Positions 1-8,854 of a stretch of 64,000 nucleotides of DNA are shown in pieces. A program made the translations under genes and the position numbers. The stretch comes from Leptospira sanjuanensis. Its GTDB lineage: Bacteria > Spirochaetota > Leptospiria > Leptospirales > Leptospiraceae. The DNA is taken from the NCBI RefSeq assembly GCF_022267375.1, contig NZ_JAIZBH010000003.1, forward strand, positions 22,953-86,952, given 5' to 3'. A model generated the notes under the pieces. The model worked only from the letters and a program-made list of their open reading frames with translations, had not been told where the DNA came from and made no database searches. How positions within the stretch are numbered: position 1 is the stretch's first letter; each line of letters begins with the position of its first letter.

Positions 1-2
1 TT

Positions 3-599
3 CCAAACGACATGATTTTTAAAGAACTAATGCAGTGGTGTACATCCTTTGTCCTCATGGGACACGGCATGGACCAAGCCGAACTTGGGTTACGACTCAT
101 CGGTTCACAAGCAACGTTCTCTGAAGGGAATCAGGTCGAAAAAAGTAAACTTTCGATGACTCGGGCCAACCTTTCTCTACTAACGTATTTCGAATCATCT
201 TTTAACCGAATCAAAGATTTTAGAGAAGAGGATTTCGCCGGGATAATTTGCGAGTTTCAAGGCAAAAACCCAGAGGACGAAAAAGAGAAACTTTCAAAAC
301 TCAAAGACGAGGTTGCCAATTGGAAACTTGTCGATGAGGTAAGAATTGCTCAAGATGATCCGACAATAGCGGAAACGCTCGCGGATCTTTACGGGGTTAG
401 TGAAGAAGATTACAAAATGGCCGGAGCTGTTATTTTAAATCCGTATTTTCAACAGAACTTTCAAAGTCTCAAACAATCCATTGAGCAAAATCAATTTTCA
501 GATTACGACGATACACAAGAAGAGTATGAAGAAAATGAAAACGGATATGACTTGGAAAATGAAGCTGAAGAAGAAACGGACAAGGATTTAGTATTTTAG
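3..599 (+). CDS. Portal-like protein, C-terminal part (5' truncated by window)
   Basis: The frame is open to the left edge, so the first ATG (12) is probably internal. About 198 residues are visible. The segment QAELGLRLIGSQATF, the run around SLLTYFESSFNRIKDF and the later ...KLVDEVRIAQDDPTIAETL resemble the C-terminal stem/crown of phage portal proteins, where an 'NEvR'-type motif follows a charged D/E segment; the tail is very acidic. This is family-level pattern recognition, not a firm match. It supplies the portal otherwise missing between TerL and the MuF-like gene. It runs on the + strand and converges with the next gene with a 4-bp overlap, so the phage has a strand switch here. It could instead be another structural protein. 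Confidence 0.45.
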   Translation, partial: PNDMIFKELMQWCTSFVLMGHGMDQAELGLRLIGSQATFSEGNQVEKSKLSMTRANLSLLTYFESSFNRIKDFREEDFAGIICEFQGKNPEDEKEKLSKLKDEVANWKLVDEVRIAQDDPTIAETLADLYGVSEEDYKMAGAVILNPYFQQNFQSLKQSIEQNQFSDYDDTQEEYEENENGYDLENEAEEETDKDLVF

Positions 600-1759
600 A
601 AAAGATTTAATTTTGCGATTCCGTTTCGAGGAACTCCGCCTATGGAAGTAAACCACCCGTAAACCCAAATGGAATTCGAATCAGATGGAAATGCTCTTAA
701 AATTGAAAAATCACTCCCGCCAACACCATTTGGAGGATACCAAGAAAGAATTTGCATCGAATTCAAATCTAATGAAACGATTCCGTTTCTAGTTTGTCCA
801 CCGACTGAATCAAAGTGACCGAAAACATATAACGAATTACCAATACTTGTAAAACCCGTTGTATACGGACTTATTCCGGAAAATCCTCCGGTTGGATAAA
901 GGGAAGTGAGAGATCCGTTCGTAGAATCCAAAATTGCAAAACCTGATCTCGTTTGACCGGAAATTGCGGTAAAACTGGACGTTGCCGATCCGATCACTAA
1001 ATTATTTCCTACTTGGTAGATTGAATCTATATTCGGAGTGTAACTTGAATTTACAGTCGGAGGATTAAAACTTGTTTTAACCGAACCGCTAATCGGATCA
1101 AGTGCCGATATTTTAGGTTTATTTTGACCCCCTATCATTGAAAATGAACCACCCAAATAAATTGTGTTCCCGTCTTCTGAAAGACAAAATTTAGAAGAAA
1201 GGCCGCCACTTACACCCCCGAAAGGATACCAAGAGGTAACTCCTGCCGTTGAAATATCAATCGCCGCAATTCTAACCCTTGAAACTCCACCAATCGTTAA
1301 AAATGATCCGGCAACATAAAGAATATTACCTTTTAGTAACATAGTCATAATCGAATAAAGCGACCCCGTTAGACCTCCTTGAGGATACCAAGATAAAACG
1401 TTTCCTGTATCGGGGTCAATCGCTGCGATTCCATTACGGGAAACACCGTTTATAGAGTTAAATCCTCCACCAACGATTAGCATGTTTCCTGTATAAACCA
1501 TAGAAGATATGACCGGATTCGTTCCGCCAAGCCCTCCGGATTGAAAATGAGATAGGAGGGTTCCGGTATTAGCATCGATCGCCGCAATTCCGTTTCTTGA
1601 TACACCTCCAATTGAAGTGAAATATCCACCTAAAAAGAGAATATTTCCGATTTGAACTAACGAATAAATTTCCGCTCCAGAATTTAACGCACCAACTACA
1701 ACCGGATCGACATACGGTTTTTGGTTCTTCGATTGGAAAAAAGAAAACGGAAGAAACAT
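596..1759 (-). CDS. Tail-associated beta-propeller protein (delta-60/DUF5122-like repeats)
   Basis: 387 residues built from six or so repeats of about 55-60 residues. Each has a core like LFLGGYFTSIGG, then (V/Q)SRNGIAAID, then a WYPxGGxxG turn. Such repeats occur in DUF5122/delta-60 beta-propellers. No signal peptide is seen. It lies 9 bp downstream of two fibre-type genes at the distal end of the late operon, so a role as a receptor-binding or tail-tip protein is inferred. It is the last gene of the minus-strand cluster. A beta-propeller as a phage adhesin is less common than a trimeric fibre. The repeat structure is certain; the binding role is a guess. Confidence 0.7.
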   Translation of the reverse strand: MFLPFSFFQSKNQKPYVDPVVVGALNSGAEIYSLVQIGNILFLGGYFTSIGGVSRNGIAAIDANTGTLLSHFQSGGLGGTNPVISSMVYTGNMLIVGGGFNSINGVSRNGIAAIDPDTGNVLSWYPQGGLTGSLYSIMTMLLKGNILYVAGSFLTIGGVSRVRIAAIDISTAGVTSWYPFGGVSGGLSSKFCLSEDGNTIYLGGSFSMIGGQNKPKISALDPISGSVKTSFNPPTVNSSYTPNIDSIYQVGNNLVIGSATSSFTAISGQTRSGFAILDSTNGSLTSLYPTGGFSGISPYTTGFTSIGNSLYVFGHFDSVGGQTRNGIVSLDLNSMQILSWYPPNGVGGSDFSILRAFPSDSNSIWVYGWFTSIGGVPRNGIAKLNLF

Positions 1760-1768
1760 ATATTACAA

Positions 1769-3133
1769 CTAACCCATGTTCAAAACACAAGAGCCGAATA
1801 TATTTCCACCGACTTTTATAAAAGTGTAAAGATCGCGTCTGGAAGCCGTCGCTGTCGGAGTAGGCACAACCGCACCAGGCCACAAAAAAGATCCCCCCGT
1901 CCAGGTGATCGAATACGCAGAACCGGTAGATTCAAAAACGACGTTGATAACCTGGTTTTCAGTCATGTTCGAAAGTGTAATGGTTGCGTTTCCCCCGGTG
2001 ATTCGAAATAGGTTTGAAAGAGAGCAGTCAAGAGTCCTTGAACCAGCGGAGTATAATCCTGTAAACGGTGAGACTTGACGAACAAATTCAGAAATTGACT
2101 TCATTCCGGGAAGTGAAAGAAGCTCGGCGATCGAGGACGCCTTTAGACCCGTGTTTGAAGTAGAATCGTATATTAGTAAATCATTGTCTTGCCCTGGATT
2201 TACGGAAACAAAACCACTTCCCCCGTCGCGGGTGAGAATTTGACCTTTTTGCGTTAAGGTCTTTTCTAAAGTGTGAGTGTAATCTGTTGTCGTTCTGATT
2301 CCAAGAAATCCGTTTTGTGAACCGATTAAGGAATTTCCATTCCCAAAATTTGCACCGTAATTTGTAACCGATAAAGAAGAATTGGCAGCCCCGGAGATTG
2401 ATTCTTGATCTACACTACAAAGTCCATATATGGAATAGATTTGAAGAGATCTTCCGGCGAGTGAAAAAACCGTCTTACCGTTTCCAACGATTGAGGAATT
2501 CCTTAGAAAAACGGACATTGAGCCACCCGAAAAATCTATTCCGTTGCCGGTTGAACCTGTAAATTCTAAAATTGAATCCGTAAGTGATAGTACAGTTGTA
2601 CCAATGTTATCGAAAAAGTGTGAAGAGAATCGTAAGTTAAGACTCTGCACATCGAGCGGCCATGCTGAAACTAAAAATCCGGATGAAAAGGTTATGATCG
2701 TCGGAGTTGATTTTTTAAATCGGGGGGATAGAATACATTCAGAAAAACTAAAATTGTCTACGGGGACCGTGACCCCTTGCAGTGAATCGTCAAACTCAAT
2801 GTATTTGATTCCTTTTTGAGCCATGACCGCCGTCGTGAGACTTGACCAGGTTCTAAAAATATTTCCGTAAGGTGACGTCTCACCGGGTCTGAAAATAAAA
2901 ACGTTCCCGGAATAGGAAATGGAAGGTCTTTGACTTGTAACAAGGATTCCGTTTGAATCGAGTGTTGCGACCCCTCCGGAGATTCCTTTTTCGGAAGAAT
3001 TGATTTTAGATTGGATCGAGGTTTGAAGATTAGAATCAGATTGAGTTCGCAAATTGGCTTCTTCAGATATTTTTAAATCAATGTAAGAACGGAGAGTATT
3101 GTCTTTTAAAAAATCGTTTTTGAAAGATTTCAC
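1769..3133 (-). CDS. Tail fibre-like protein
   Basis: 454 residues. The N-terminus (to about 60) is polar and helical, with EANLRTQSDSNLQTSIQSK typical of a coiled fibre shaft. It is followed by GISGGVATLDSNGILV, a common fibre-linker phrase, and a Ser/Gly/Asn/Thr-rich beta-structured body. The start overlaps the stop of the preceding fibre gene by 4 bp (ATGA), indicating translational coupling. The C-terminus ends in a beta-rich domain. Host-range role is inferred from position and composition; the receptor is unknown. Confidence 0.65.
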   Translation of the reverse strand: MKSFKNDFLKDNTLRSYIDLKISEEANLRTQSDSNLQTSIQSKINSSEKGISGGVATLDSNGILVTSQRPSISYSGNVFIFRPGETSPYGNIFRTWSSLTTAVMAQKGIKYIEFDDSLQGVTVPVDNFSFSECILSPRFKKSTPTIITFSSGFLVSAWPLDVQSLNLRFSSHFFDNIGTTVLSLTDSILEFTGSTGNGIDFSGGSMSVFLRNSSIVGNGKTVFSLAGRSLQIYSIYGLCSVDQESISGAANSSLSVTNYGANFGNGNSLIGSQNGFLGIRTTTDYTHTLEKTLTQKGQILTRDGGSGFVSVNPGQDNDLLIYDSTSNTGLKASSIAELLSLPGMKSISEFVRQVSPFTGLYSAGSRTLDCSLSNLFRITGGNATITLSNMTENQVINVVFESTGSAYSITWTGGSFLWPGAVVPTPTATASRRDLYTFIKVGGNIFGSCVLNMG

Positions 3134-4638
3134 TTGTATTCAACCCAAACCCGAACACTTCTGTTGTTAAACGCGGGACTACCGCTTAACTGAACGGAAA
3201 CGATCCCCTCATCGTCAAAGTAGGCGGCCACAGTCGTACCGATTGGAAAATGAAAATACCATTTGCCCGCGTTATCCGAAACGGAAACAAATACAGACAA
3301 AATGGAATTTGCTAGACCCGTGTGTATAACACACAATCCGCTTGCGTTCGTCATTCCTTCGAAGTATGAATTTTTAATTAAAGTTCCGGGAGGAGCATAA
3401 CCTCCTCCGGATTGGATCGATCCGACCGAGTAAAGAAGCTGCAAAAGTGAAATATATTGAATACCGACGTATTCTTTAACCGCGTTCGCGGAGGGTGCAA
3501 GAGATGTTTCGTTGAAAGTCGGAGTATTTGTAAGGAAACTATTCGAAGGTGCGACATTGTTGTATGCCTTTATCCCAAGAAAATACCATGATCCCCTTTC
3601 TTTCGAATACGCGAGTTCCCAAGATCCACCTTCAAGATCAAGTTGCCAGTCTTCCGCGAAATCCTCGATTAAACTTCCGTTACGTAAAATCGTAATAGGA
3701 TTTGTCGAAGCGTTATTCGAAACATCTAATACTCCGACGACAAAATTGTCGTCTGGATGGAAAGGGAGAGAGATAGAAATCGGACCGCCTGAAACGTCAC
3801 AAAGAACTCTTTCGTATTTGTTTGCGGTATACGATGAAGAAACCACGGAGGAATTTTTTAAAGATCCGAAATTTGTTTTCCAACTCCCGTCACCCGCAAG
3901 AAACTTTTCTCGGTCGGTAATTAGCGGAGTTGGAACAAGACCTTTTTGTCCGTTTGAAGACAGTGAAGAACCGACGAACTCAGTGTCGAGTGCGACAACG
4001 CCCGACTTGTCAGGAAGAAGAAAATCGCGGTTAGAGGTAGCGGAAGATTTAAGTAAACTTTTTATGTTCCCCGCCGAAAGAATCTCTATCCCTGGAGCAT
4101 CCAAATCCGTAGAAAGACCGGGAAAACCACCGGAAGAATTTTTTTCACTCCGAAGCTGATACTGTGGATGGTCATTTGAAGAAAGACCTAAAAGTTGAGC
4201 GTGAAGCTGTGACCTTGCTGTTGTTTTTAACCATCGCCCCGGATTTTGTGGAGTTAAGTCATTCGGTAAAATAATCCGTACCGGATCACTTTGATCAGGA
4301 ACTAAAGCAAGAGATTCAGTATCGAATTGATAAAATGAGAGTTCGTCCTCTACCTCCCGAACTTGTTTGTCCCGTCTTTCGTTAGCGGGAATATTTTTTA
4401 ATTCTAGAAGGTTTTGAACCGGTGTATTCCAGTTGGCTAGAATTTCGTTTCGTACCCATTCTAGATTTACAGCGTCCGCATTTTCAATGGGAAAAGCGAC
4501 TTTCAAATTGGTTAGACCTGCATCATCGGGGCGACGCGCTTCGATTCCGGAAGGGGTCGCGGACAAGATCGGTCCGCCTTTTCCAAGACGAACCCTTCCC
4601 CCGATCCCTTTTAAAAGAAAGTTAAAGATCGAATTCAA
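3130..4638 (-). CDS. Tail fibre / receptor-binding protein
   Basis: 502 residues. Residues about 160-185 read HAQLLGLSSNDHPQYQLRSE, matching the 'HaqLLgLs.dDHPqY' motif found in many phage fibres and collar-domain proteins. The N-terminal about 50 residues carry GGPILSATPSGIEARRPDD and then KVAFPIENADAVNLEWVRN, a baseplate-attachment style segment. The rest is Ser/Gly/Asn-rich with repeated short beta motifs. First of three consecutive fibre-type genes, coupled by ATGA to the next. Likely attaches to the baseplate and positions the distal proteins. Confidence 0.75.
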   Translation of the reverse strand: MNSIFNFLLKGIGGRVRLGKGGPILSATPSGIEARRPDDAGLTNLKVAFPIENADAVNLEWVRNEILANWNTPVQNLLELKNIPANERRDKQVREVEDELSFYQFDTESLALVPDQSDPVRIILPNDLTPQNPGRWLKTTARSQLHAQLLGLSSNDHPQYQLRSEKNSSGGFPGLSTDLDAPGIEILSAGNIKSLLKSSATSNRDFLLPDKSGVVALDTEFVGSSLSSNGQKGLVPTPLITDREKFLAGDGSWKTNFGSLKNSSVVSSSYTANKYERVLCDVSGGPISISLPFHPDDNFVVGVLDVSNNASTNPITILRNGSLIEDFAEDWQLDLEGGSWELAYSKERGSWYFLGIKAYNNVAPSNSFLTNTPTFNETSLAPSANAVKEYVGIQYISLLQLLYSVGSIQSGGGYAPPGTLIKNSYFEGMTNASGLCVIHTGLANSILSVFVSVSDNAGKWYFHFPIGTTVAAYFDDEGIVSVQLSGSPAFNNRSVRVWVEYK

Positions 4639-4641
4639 ACG

Positions 4642-5031
4642 TTATCCCAGATACACTTCGACAAGAATTTGATTCGTGTCGTAGGTTGTCGCAACCCGCA
4701 GCGTATTGATTCCACCCGCCCATCCGACGAACCCTTGAGAAGTAGGATGATCTTGGTTTGAACCGTTGATTCTACAAACAAGAGGAGCCGGGTCGTCTTT
4801 CTTCACACCGATCGCCGTATCGTCTGCAAGATACTTCGCAAGGATCACGACATACTTAAATGATATTCCCGTTGGAATCGGGATCGAAACAAGGTTGTCC
4901 GACTGTCTGATTGCTTTGGTTAGTTTTTGCGGTTGCTGAACTTGAAATTCTACTTCGTAGTCTTCAACTTCCCGCTCGATTGAAATTCCATTTCTTTGAA
5001 AGAGTTTAAAAAAAATTCTGTGGATTTCCAT
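4642..5031 (-). CDS. Hypothetical virion protein (129 aa)
   Basis: Compact protein, beta-rich in its second half (GINTLRVATTYDTNQILVEVYLG), with an N-terminal MEIHRIFFKLFQRNGISIER. No family recognised. It sits between tape measure and fibres in the same orientation, 41 bp after the tape measure and 3 bp before the fibre gene, so it is probably a small tail or baseplate component. Another 129-residue beta-rich protein lies at 16748-17137, but I see no convincing sequence relation. Confidence 0.55.
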   Translation of the reverse strand: MEIHRIFFKLFQRNGISIEREVEDYEVEFQVQQPQKLTKAIRQSDNLVSIPIPTGISFKYVVILAKYLADDTAIGVKKDDPAPLVCRINGSNQDHPTSQGFVGWAGGINTLRVATTYDTNQILVEVYLG

Positions 5032-5072
5032 TAAACTGAATTTAATGCGAAAAGTTAAAATCGGTAAAAATT

Positions 5073-6770
5073 CTATTTAGGTCGAATGAGAAGTCCAGCC
5101 GGTGAAATTACGGATGCGATCGTTCCTAACTTTTCAAGCACCGGACCTGTATACTCGATCAGTTTTTCTATTCCAGTTGCGATTCCTCCAACGGAGTTCG
5201 AAACCACGGGTAAAAGTTTTGCTTCAATGCCGGAAACCACATTTGTAAGTTTCAGCATGACTTCTTTGTTTTCTTTAAAAATATTCAGCATTCCGTTATT
5301 CAAATCGTATCCGATCTGTGCTGCGTTTTGTCCAATGTCGGTCGCAAACGTCTCCTTCTTTTTGTTATCAAGTTCCAAACCTTTATTATATCCCGCGTGA
5401 ATCGAAGAATTGTCTTTTGCGAAATCACCGTATCCAAAATTTAAAGCTGACATTTCCGAATAACTTCCGCCGCTCATTTTGTGAATGATCCCTCTTGTAT
5501 TTGGATCAAGAGAGGAAAGAGCAGAAGACATGTATTTTCCTGGATTAGCTTCGGAGTCGCGAATTGCCTGAAAAATATCGCCGCCGTTTTCGTTTAGGGC
5601 GTGCGCCATTGAGAGAGAACCAAAGATCCCGCCGCCAAACGCACCACTTCTTCCTTGGTTGGATAGTTCCTCCGCAAGACCGAGACGCCTTGACCCGTCC
5701 ATATATTTACCGTCAGACCTTGAAATCCCGGCGGAGAATTTCGAATAATCGGAAATATCTCCGGAGTACCCTTTTGCTCTTAGATTCTCCGCGATATTTG
5801 CAAGTTTTGTAATGTATTCCCCTTGCCGGAGGTTGGAAAATCCGGATGCTTTTGCACCGCCCCTTAAAAAACCGAGGTCTGCGTTTTTGGAATCCTTCCT
5901 GATCGTTTCGAGTTCTTTTACAACTTCGGAGATTCCTTTGCCTTGTGACGCCGCAAATTTCATGGTCTCGGAATCGATCGCATTTCCTTTTCCGAAAATA
6001 TCCGCACCCGTTACGCGACCTCGAATTACATTGGCTTGTGCAAGTTCGGAATTGGAAAAAAGCCCTCCCCCACCTCCGACGTATCCGCCGGTTGCTCCGA
6101 TCGTTGTTGCTTGGGATTGCATAGAGGCGTGATATTGCTCACCGATCGCAGAGATCGTTTTTAGTACTCCTCCGGCGATGGCAAATAGCGCACCAGCAAC
6201 GGGAATCGCCATACCCATTGCTGAAAATCCGCTTCCTCTTACGTTTCCACCGGAGTTATCTCCTCCGCCGGATCCACCTCCTCCCCCAGTACCGTTTCCA
6301 CCCAAACCGCCTTTGTCAAAATTGGCGTGTTGGATTTTAAATTCTGCTTTTTGAACGGAAACAGGCTTTTGTGTATTCAAGTTTCCTAAAGGAGAAAAAC
6401 TTCCTTTTCCTTCTTCTTCGTCTAAATCCTCGCCTTTCTTTTTTTTCTTTTTGGCGATTAGGTCTTTGGCCGCAGAATATTTCTTTTCAAGAGTGTTAAA
6501 AAAACCACCGCTTCCGGTCTCGTCTAAATCCGATCCGTCCGCACCGAGTTTATTCGCATATCCGCTTCCCGAACCATATTTCGTTCCTGCGTATTTGGAT
6601 GCTGATTCAATTTTTTTTCGGGCTTTCTTTCCTTTATCGTAAAGACTCCCCTCGCCTTTACCCCAAAACTTAAAACCTTTCTTGCCTTTATTCGCAATGC
6701 GTTCAAATTCTTTATCAATATTAGAAAAGTCGGCTTTTCCGTTTATCGTAATATCTAAACTTTCAGACAT
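5073..6770 (-). CDS. Tail tape measure protein
   Basis: 565 residues. The N-terminus starts SLDITINGKADFSNIDKEFERI, the usual opening of tape measures. It is followed by a Lys-rich helical stretch, a Gly/Asn linker (about residues 155-180) and a hydrophobic Ala/Gly segment GMAIPVAGALFAIAGG, and it ends in long amphipathic helices. It overlaps the tail-chaperone frame by 8 bp, the canonical chaperone-tape measure order. At 565 residues it is short, implying a short contractile tail if length scales at about 1.5 A per residue (known from other phages). Confidence 0.75.
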   Translation of the reverse strand: MSESLDITINGKADFSNIDKEFERIANKGKKGFKFWGKGEGSLYDKGKKARKKIESASKYAGTKYGSGSGYANKLGADGSDLDETGSGGFFNTLEKKYSAAKDLIAKKKKKKGEDLDEEEGKGSFSPLGNLNTQKPVSVQKAEFKIQHANFDKGGLGGNGTGGGGGSGGGDNSGGNVRGSGFSAMGMAIPVAGALFAIAGGVLKTISAIGEQYHASMQSQATTIGATGGYVGGGGGLFSNSELAQANVIRGRVTGADIFGKGNAIDSETMKFAASQGKGISEVVKELETIRKDSKNADLGFLRGGAKASGFSNLRQGEYITKLANIAENLRAKGYSGDISDYSKFSAGISRSDGKYMDGSRRLGLAEELSNQGRSGAFGGGIFGSLSMAHALNENGGDIFQAIRDSEANPGKYMSSALSSLDPNTRGIIHKMSGGSYSEMSALNFGYGDFAKDNSSIHAGYNKGLELDNKKKETFATDIGQNAAQIGYDLNNGMLNIFKENKEVMLKLTNVVSGIEAKLLPVVSNSVGGIATGIEKLIEYTGPVLEKLGTIASVISPAGLLIRPK

Positions 6771-7474
6771 GGAGTTTTAGTTCCGATTCAATTCGAGAAA
6801 GTATTTCGGACTTTTTTATTTCACCTTGAGTTTTGATTTGTTCTTTCGTAAACCCGGCCTCTTGTGCGAGGATATTTTCTAATTGAGGGCTGATACTCCC
6901 GAGGAATTCCGTTGCTTCCATTTCCTCGACTTGTTTCTTCTCCGACAAAAGTCTCGTTCTCTTGAGGTATTTCTCTTCGTCGAATCGGGACATCGCTTCG
7001 ATTAGAAATCTCTTTTGTTCCGGAAAGAGATTCGAAAGATTCGTTACCCCTTTCGGAAGAATCCTGTACTCTTTCATGAGTATCAGGTCTTGAATGTTTT
7101 TCTCGTCTGAAAGTGCCTCTTTGAGTGTCCCGATTTTTTTTTAACTCTGCATGAAACCAGAGTTCTTTTCTTTTATATTCGTTAAAAAGTTTTACGACGA
7201 ACTCTTTGTCCCTAATCTCTTCGAAGGATTTTATTTTATGAGGAAAACTCTCGGGAATTTCTTTGACTACGTGGTTGAGGGTTGCGATTGCAAGAAGGTA
7301 TCCGTACACCGTATTCGGAATCGATTCAAGACTTGCACCATTTAGGCGTTTGGCGACTGCGATTTCAATATCGAGTTCTGTAGAAGGATCGGCGATTTCA
7401 GCAAGAAAGGAAAAGTTTTCACTGTCTAAGTTTACGTTAAGAGTCACCCGTTTATCGGGTTCTAGAATTCTCAT
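6763..7474 (-). CDS. Tail assembly chaperone, two frames joined at an A9 run
   Basis: Frame 1 starts at 7474 (MRILEPDKRVTLNVNLDSE...) and reads naturally up to about codon 111 (WFHAELKK). At the nine-A run (7134-7142 on +, T9) sensible coding moves by +1 to IGTLKEALSDEKNIQDLIL and then MKEYRILPKG, ending at 6763. The joined protein would be 236 aa. Frame 1 itself stays open to 6821 (217 aa), but its last ~100 residues are Arg/Glu/Ser shadow sequence. The ATG at 7077 has no convincing ribosome-binding site. Genes directly before a tape measure commonly use a frameshift (gpG/gpGT type, usually -1), so slippage may be functional; a one-base homopolymer error gives the same picture. Confidence 0.65.
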
Positions 7475-7715
7475 GCAAAGAGTCTAAATCTTTTACGAAA
7501 ATCGGAAGAATGAAAGGTTTTAAAGATACATAAGCTACTCCTGGATTTTTCATAATTTTTCGTTTTTTATCAAAAATGTACTTTTTGCAGATAAATTCGA
7601 AATTTTTCGAAAGGTAAAGAATTAGGAACTGGAGTCGGTCTAAAAAGTAAAATAATGTAAAATTAACCACTTGCCTGGGTTCCTCGGCCCAAAAATGATT
7701 TACAAAGATTGTTAA

Positions 7716-7735
7716 AGTCGGTAAAAAAGCCGACT
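7716..7735 (+). promoter_or_regulatory. Small hairpin upstream of HicB-like gene
   Basis: AGTCGG (7716-7721) pairs with CCGACT (7730-7735) across an 8-nt A-rich loop, in the 291-bp space between the divergent chaperone and HicB-like genes. A purine-rich AGGGAGAGG follows at 7743-7751, about 14 nt before the ATG. It could be an operator for autoregulation, as in HicAB modules. The rest of the gap is A/T-rich with no other structure I can support. Confidence 0.35.
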
Positions 7736-7765
7736 AATTAGTAGGGAGAGGACCATTAGTTTTCT

Positions 7766-8161
7766 ATGGACACTCAATTTAATATCCAGCCAATTGACGC
7801 AACGTTCCTATTAGCAAAAACCGTTCGAGGACATTTGCCCTATCCGGTTTTGATTTATAAAGTCAAAGGTGCGTCTGATGATAACTTCTACGCTGAGATT
7901 TTAAATTGCGGAATTTTAGGTTATGGTCGAAGTATTGAAGAAGCAAAAGAGGATGTAGTCGAACTCTTTGATCTCTTTATCTATGATACTTCAAAATCAT
8001 CCTTAAAAACGAAAGTTGTACCCTCCGATATTGAAAAAATAAATCTGTTCATTTCAAAATTATCCGATGAACAAAAAGTCGTTTATTTAAGTTCATTCAA
8101 TCTTCCTAAAGCTGAAGAATTTCAAAATAAAACAGAAAAGCACTTCTCTTACGCTTCATAA
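7766..8161 (+). CDS. HicB-like antitoxin
   Basis: 131 residues. The central block FYAEILNCGILGYGRSIEEAKEDVVELFD follows the HicB pattern (strand-rich 'y.a.ipe..g..a.G.t.eEA...' partial RNase-H fold). HicB proteins neutralise HicA and usually repress their own operon. No C-terminal HTH is obvious; the end is helical and charged. It is followed after 2 bp by a small HicA-sized gene on the same strand, and both oppose the surrounding late operon. Such independent cassettes (morons) are often expressed from the prophage. Confidence 0.5.
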   Translation: MDTQFNIQPIDATFLLAKTVRGHLPYPVLIYKVKGASDDNFYAEILNCGILGYGRSIEEAKEDVVELFDLFIYDTSKSSLKTKVVPSDIEKINLFISKLSDEQKVVYLSSFNLPKAEEFQNKTEKHFSYAS

Positions 8162-8163
8162 AT

Positions 8164-8415
8164 ATGCGTTTGAGTGATTTGAGGGGAATTTTAGATTCTC
8201 TTGGTTTGGAAATTAGTCCTGATACCAGAGGCTATACGATTGCACGCGGAAGTAAAAAAATAAATTTTCTTATCCGTCGAACTTTTGAAAACGGAACCGA
8301 ACTTAAATGTCCGATTTCGTTTTACATAGAAAGCGATCCAATTGTTCCGGATAACGTCCAATCTAAAATTCGTAATGCTCTTATGATTACCGACGATTGG
8401 AAATTAAAGCAATAG
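8164..8415 (+). CDS. HicA-like toxin candidate
   Basis: 83 residues, the usual HicA size, with an N-terminal MRLSDLRGILDSLGLEIS helix followed by strands (RGYTIARGSKKINFLIRR), compatible with the dsRBD-like HicA fold. The conserved catalytic His seen in most HicA toxins (GSHhh) is absent; the equivalent region reads GYTIARGSKK. So either a divergent or inactive toxin, or an unrelated small partner. The call rests on size, fold pattern and the adjacent HicB-like gene. Confidence 0.4.
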   Translation: MRLSDLRGILDSLGLEISPDTRGYTIARGSKKINFLIRRTFENGTELKCPISFYIESDPIVPDNVQSKIRNALMITDDWKLKQ

Positions 8416-8421
8416 AAGCGT

Positions 8422-8853
8422 TTAATTAAACGCCTCCATCGGTTCCCAGTCTACAAGTTCAAATTCAAGTTCTCTCGCAGACATTTCATTATTCACGATA
8501 CTAAACCCTTCCGTGTTTACCGCACCGATCAAAAGCCCGACTCGTTTTCCGGTTCTTTTGTCAATTACGAGAATATCATAAAGGTCGTCTGCGTGATCGT
8601 CCGAATAAGTGTCGATTTTTACAACACCCTCTTGAGGAGTCGTGAGGATATGAAACTCCCCCGATGCGGTGCCCTGCCAATCAAGGGACTTTAAACCTTT
8701 CGGTTTTCGTACTCCAAGGGCTTGAATTCTTTCGACGTGGTTGTTTATGTTCACACGGATTGACTTCATAAACCCGACAGCTTGCCCGTTTATTTTTACA
8801 ATCGCGTCGTTACCTGTTAGAATGTTTGGATTCGGTCTTGAACTTTTAGCCAC
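8422..8853 (-). CDS. Tail tube protein
   Basis: 143 residues. The N-terminus ILTGNDAIVKINGQAVGFMKSI and the segment with SGEFHILT match the pattern of contractile-tail tube proteins (XkdM/DUF2001-like, 'G.dg.v~~dG..i~~~~s~~~~'). It starts 1 bp after the sheath gene ends, the standard sheath-tube order. The tube polymerises inside the sheath and conducts DNA. Confidence 0.7.
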   Translation of the reverse strand: MAKSSRPNPNILTGNDAIVKINGQAVGFMKSIRVNINNHVERIQALGVRKPKGLKSLDWQGTASGEFHILTTPQEGVVKIDTYSDDHADDLYDILVIDKRTGKRVGLLIGAVNTEGFSIVNNEMSARELEFELVDWEPMEAFN

Positions 8854-8854
8854 G

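Noticed and set aside
3512..4159. 215-aa ORF antisense to a fibre gene
   Set aside because: Long only because the fibre strand avoids stops; no start signal, composition typical of a shadow.
7452..7670. 72-aa minus-strand ORF upstream of the tail chaperone
   Set aside because: Phe/Lys-rich low-complexity translation overlapping the chaperone start; no ribosome-binding site.
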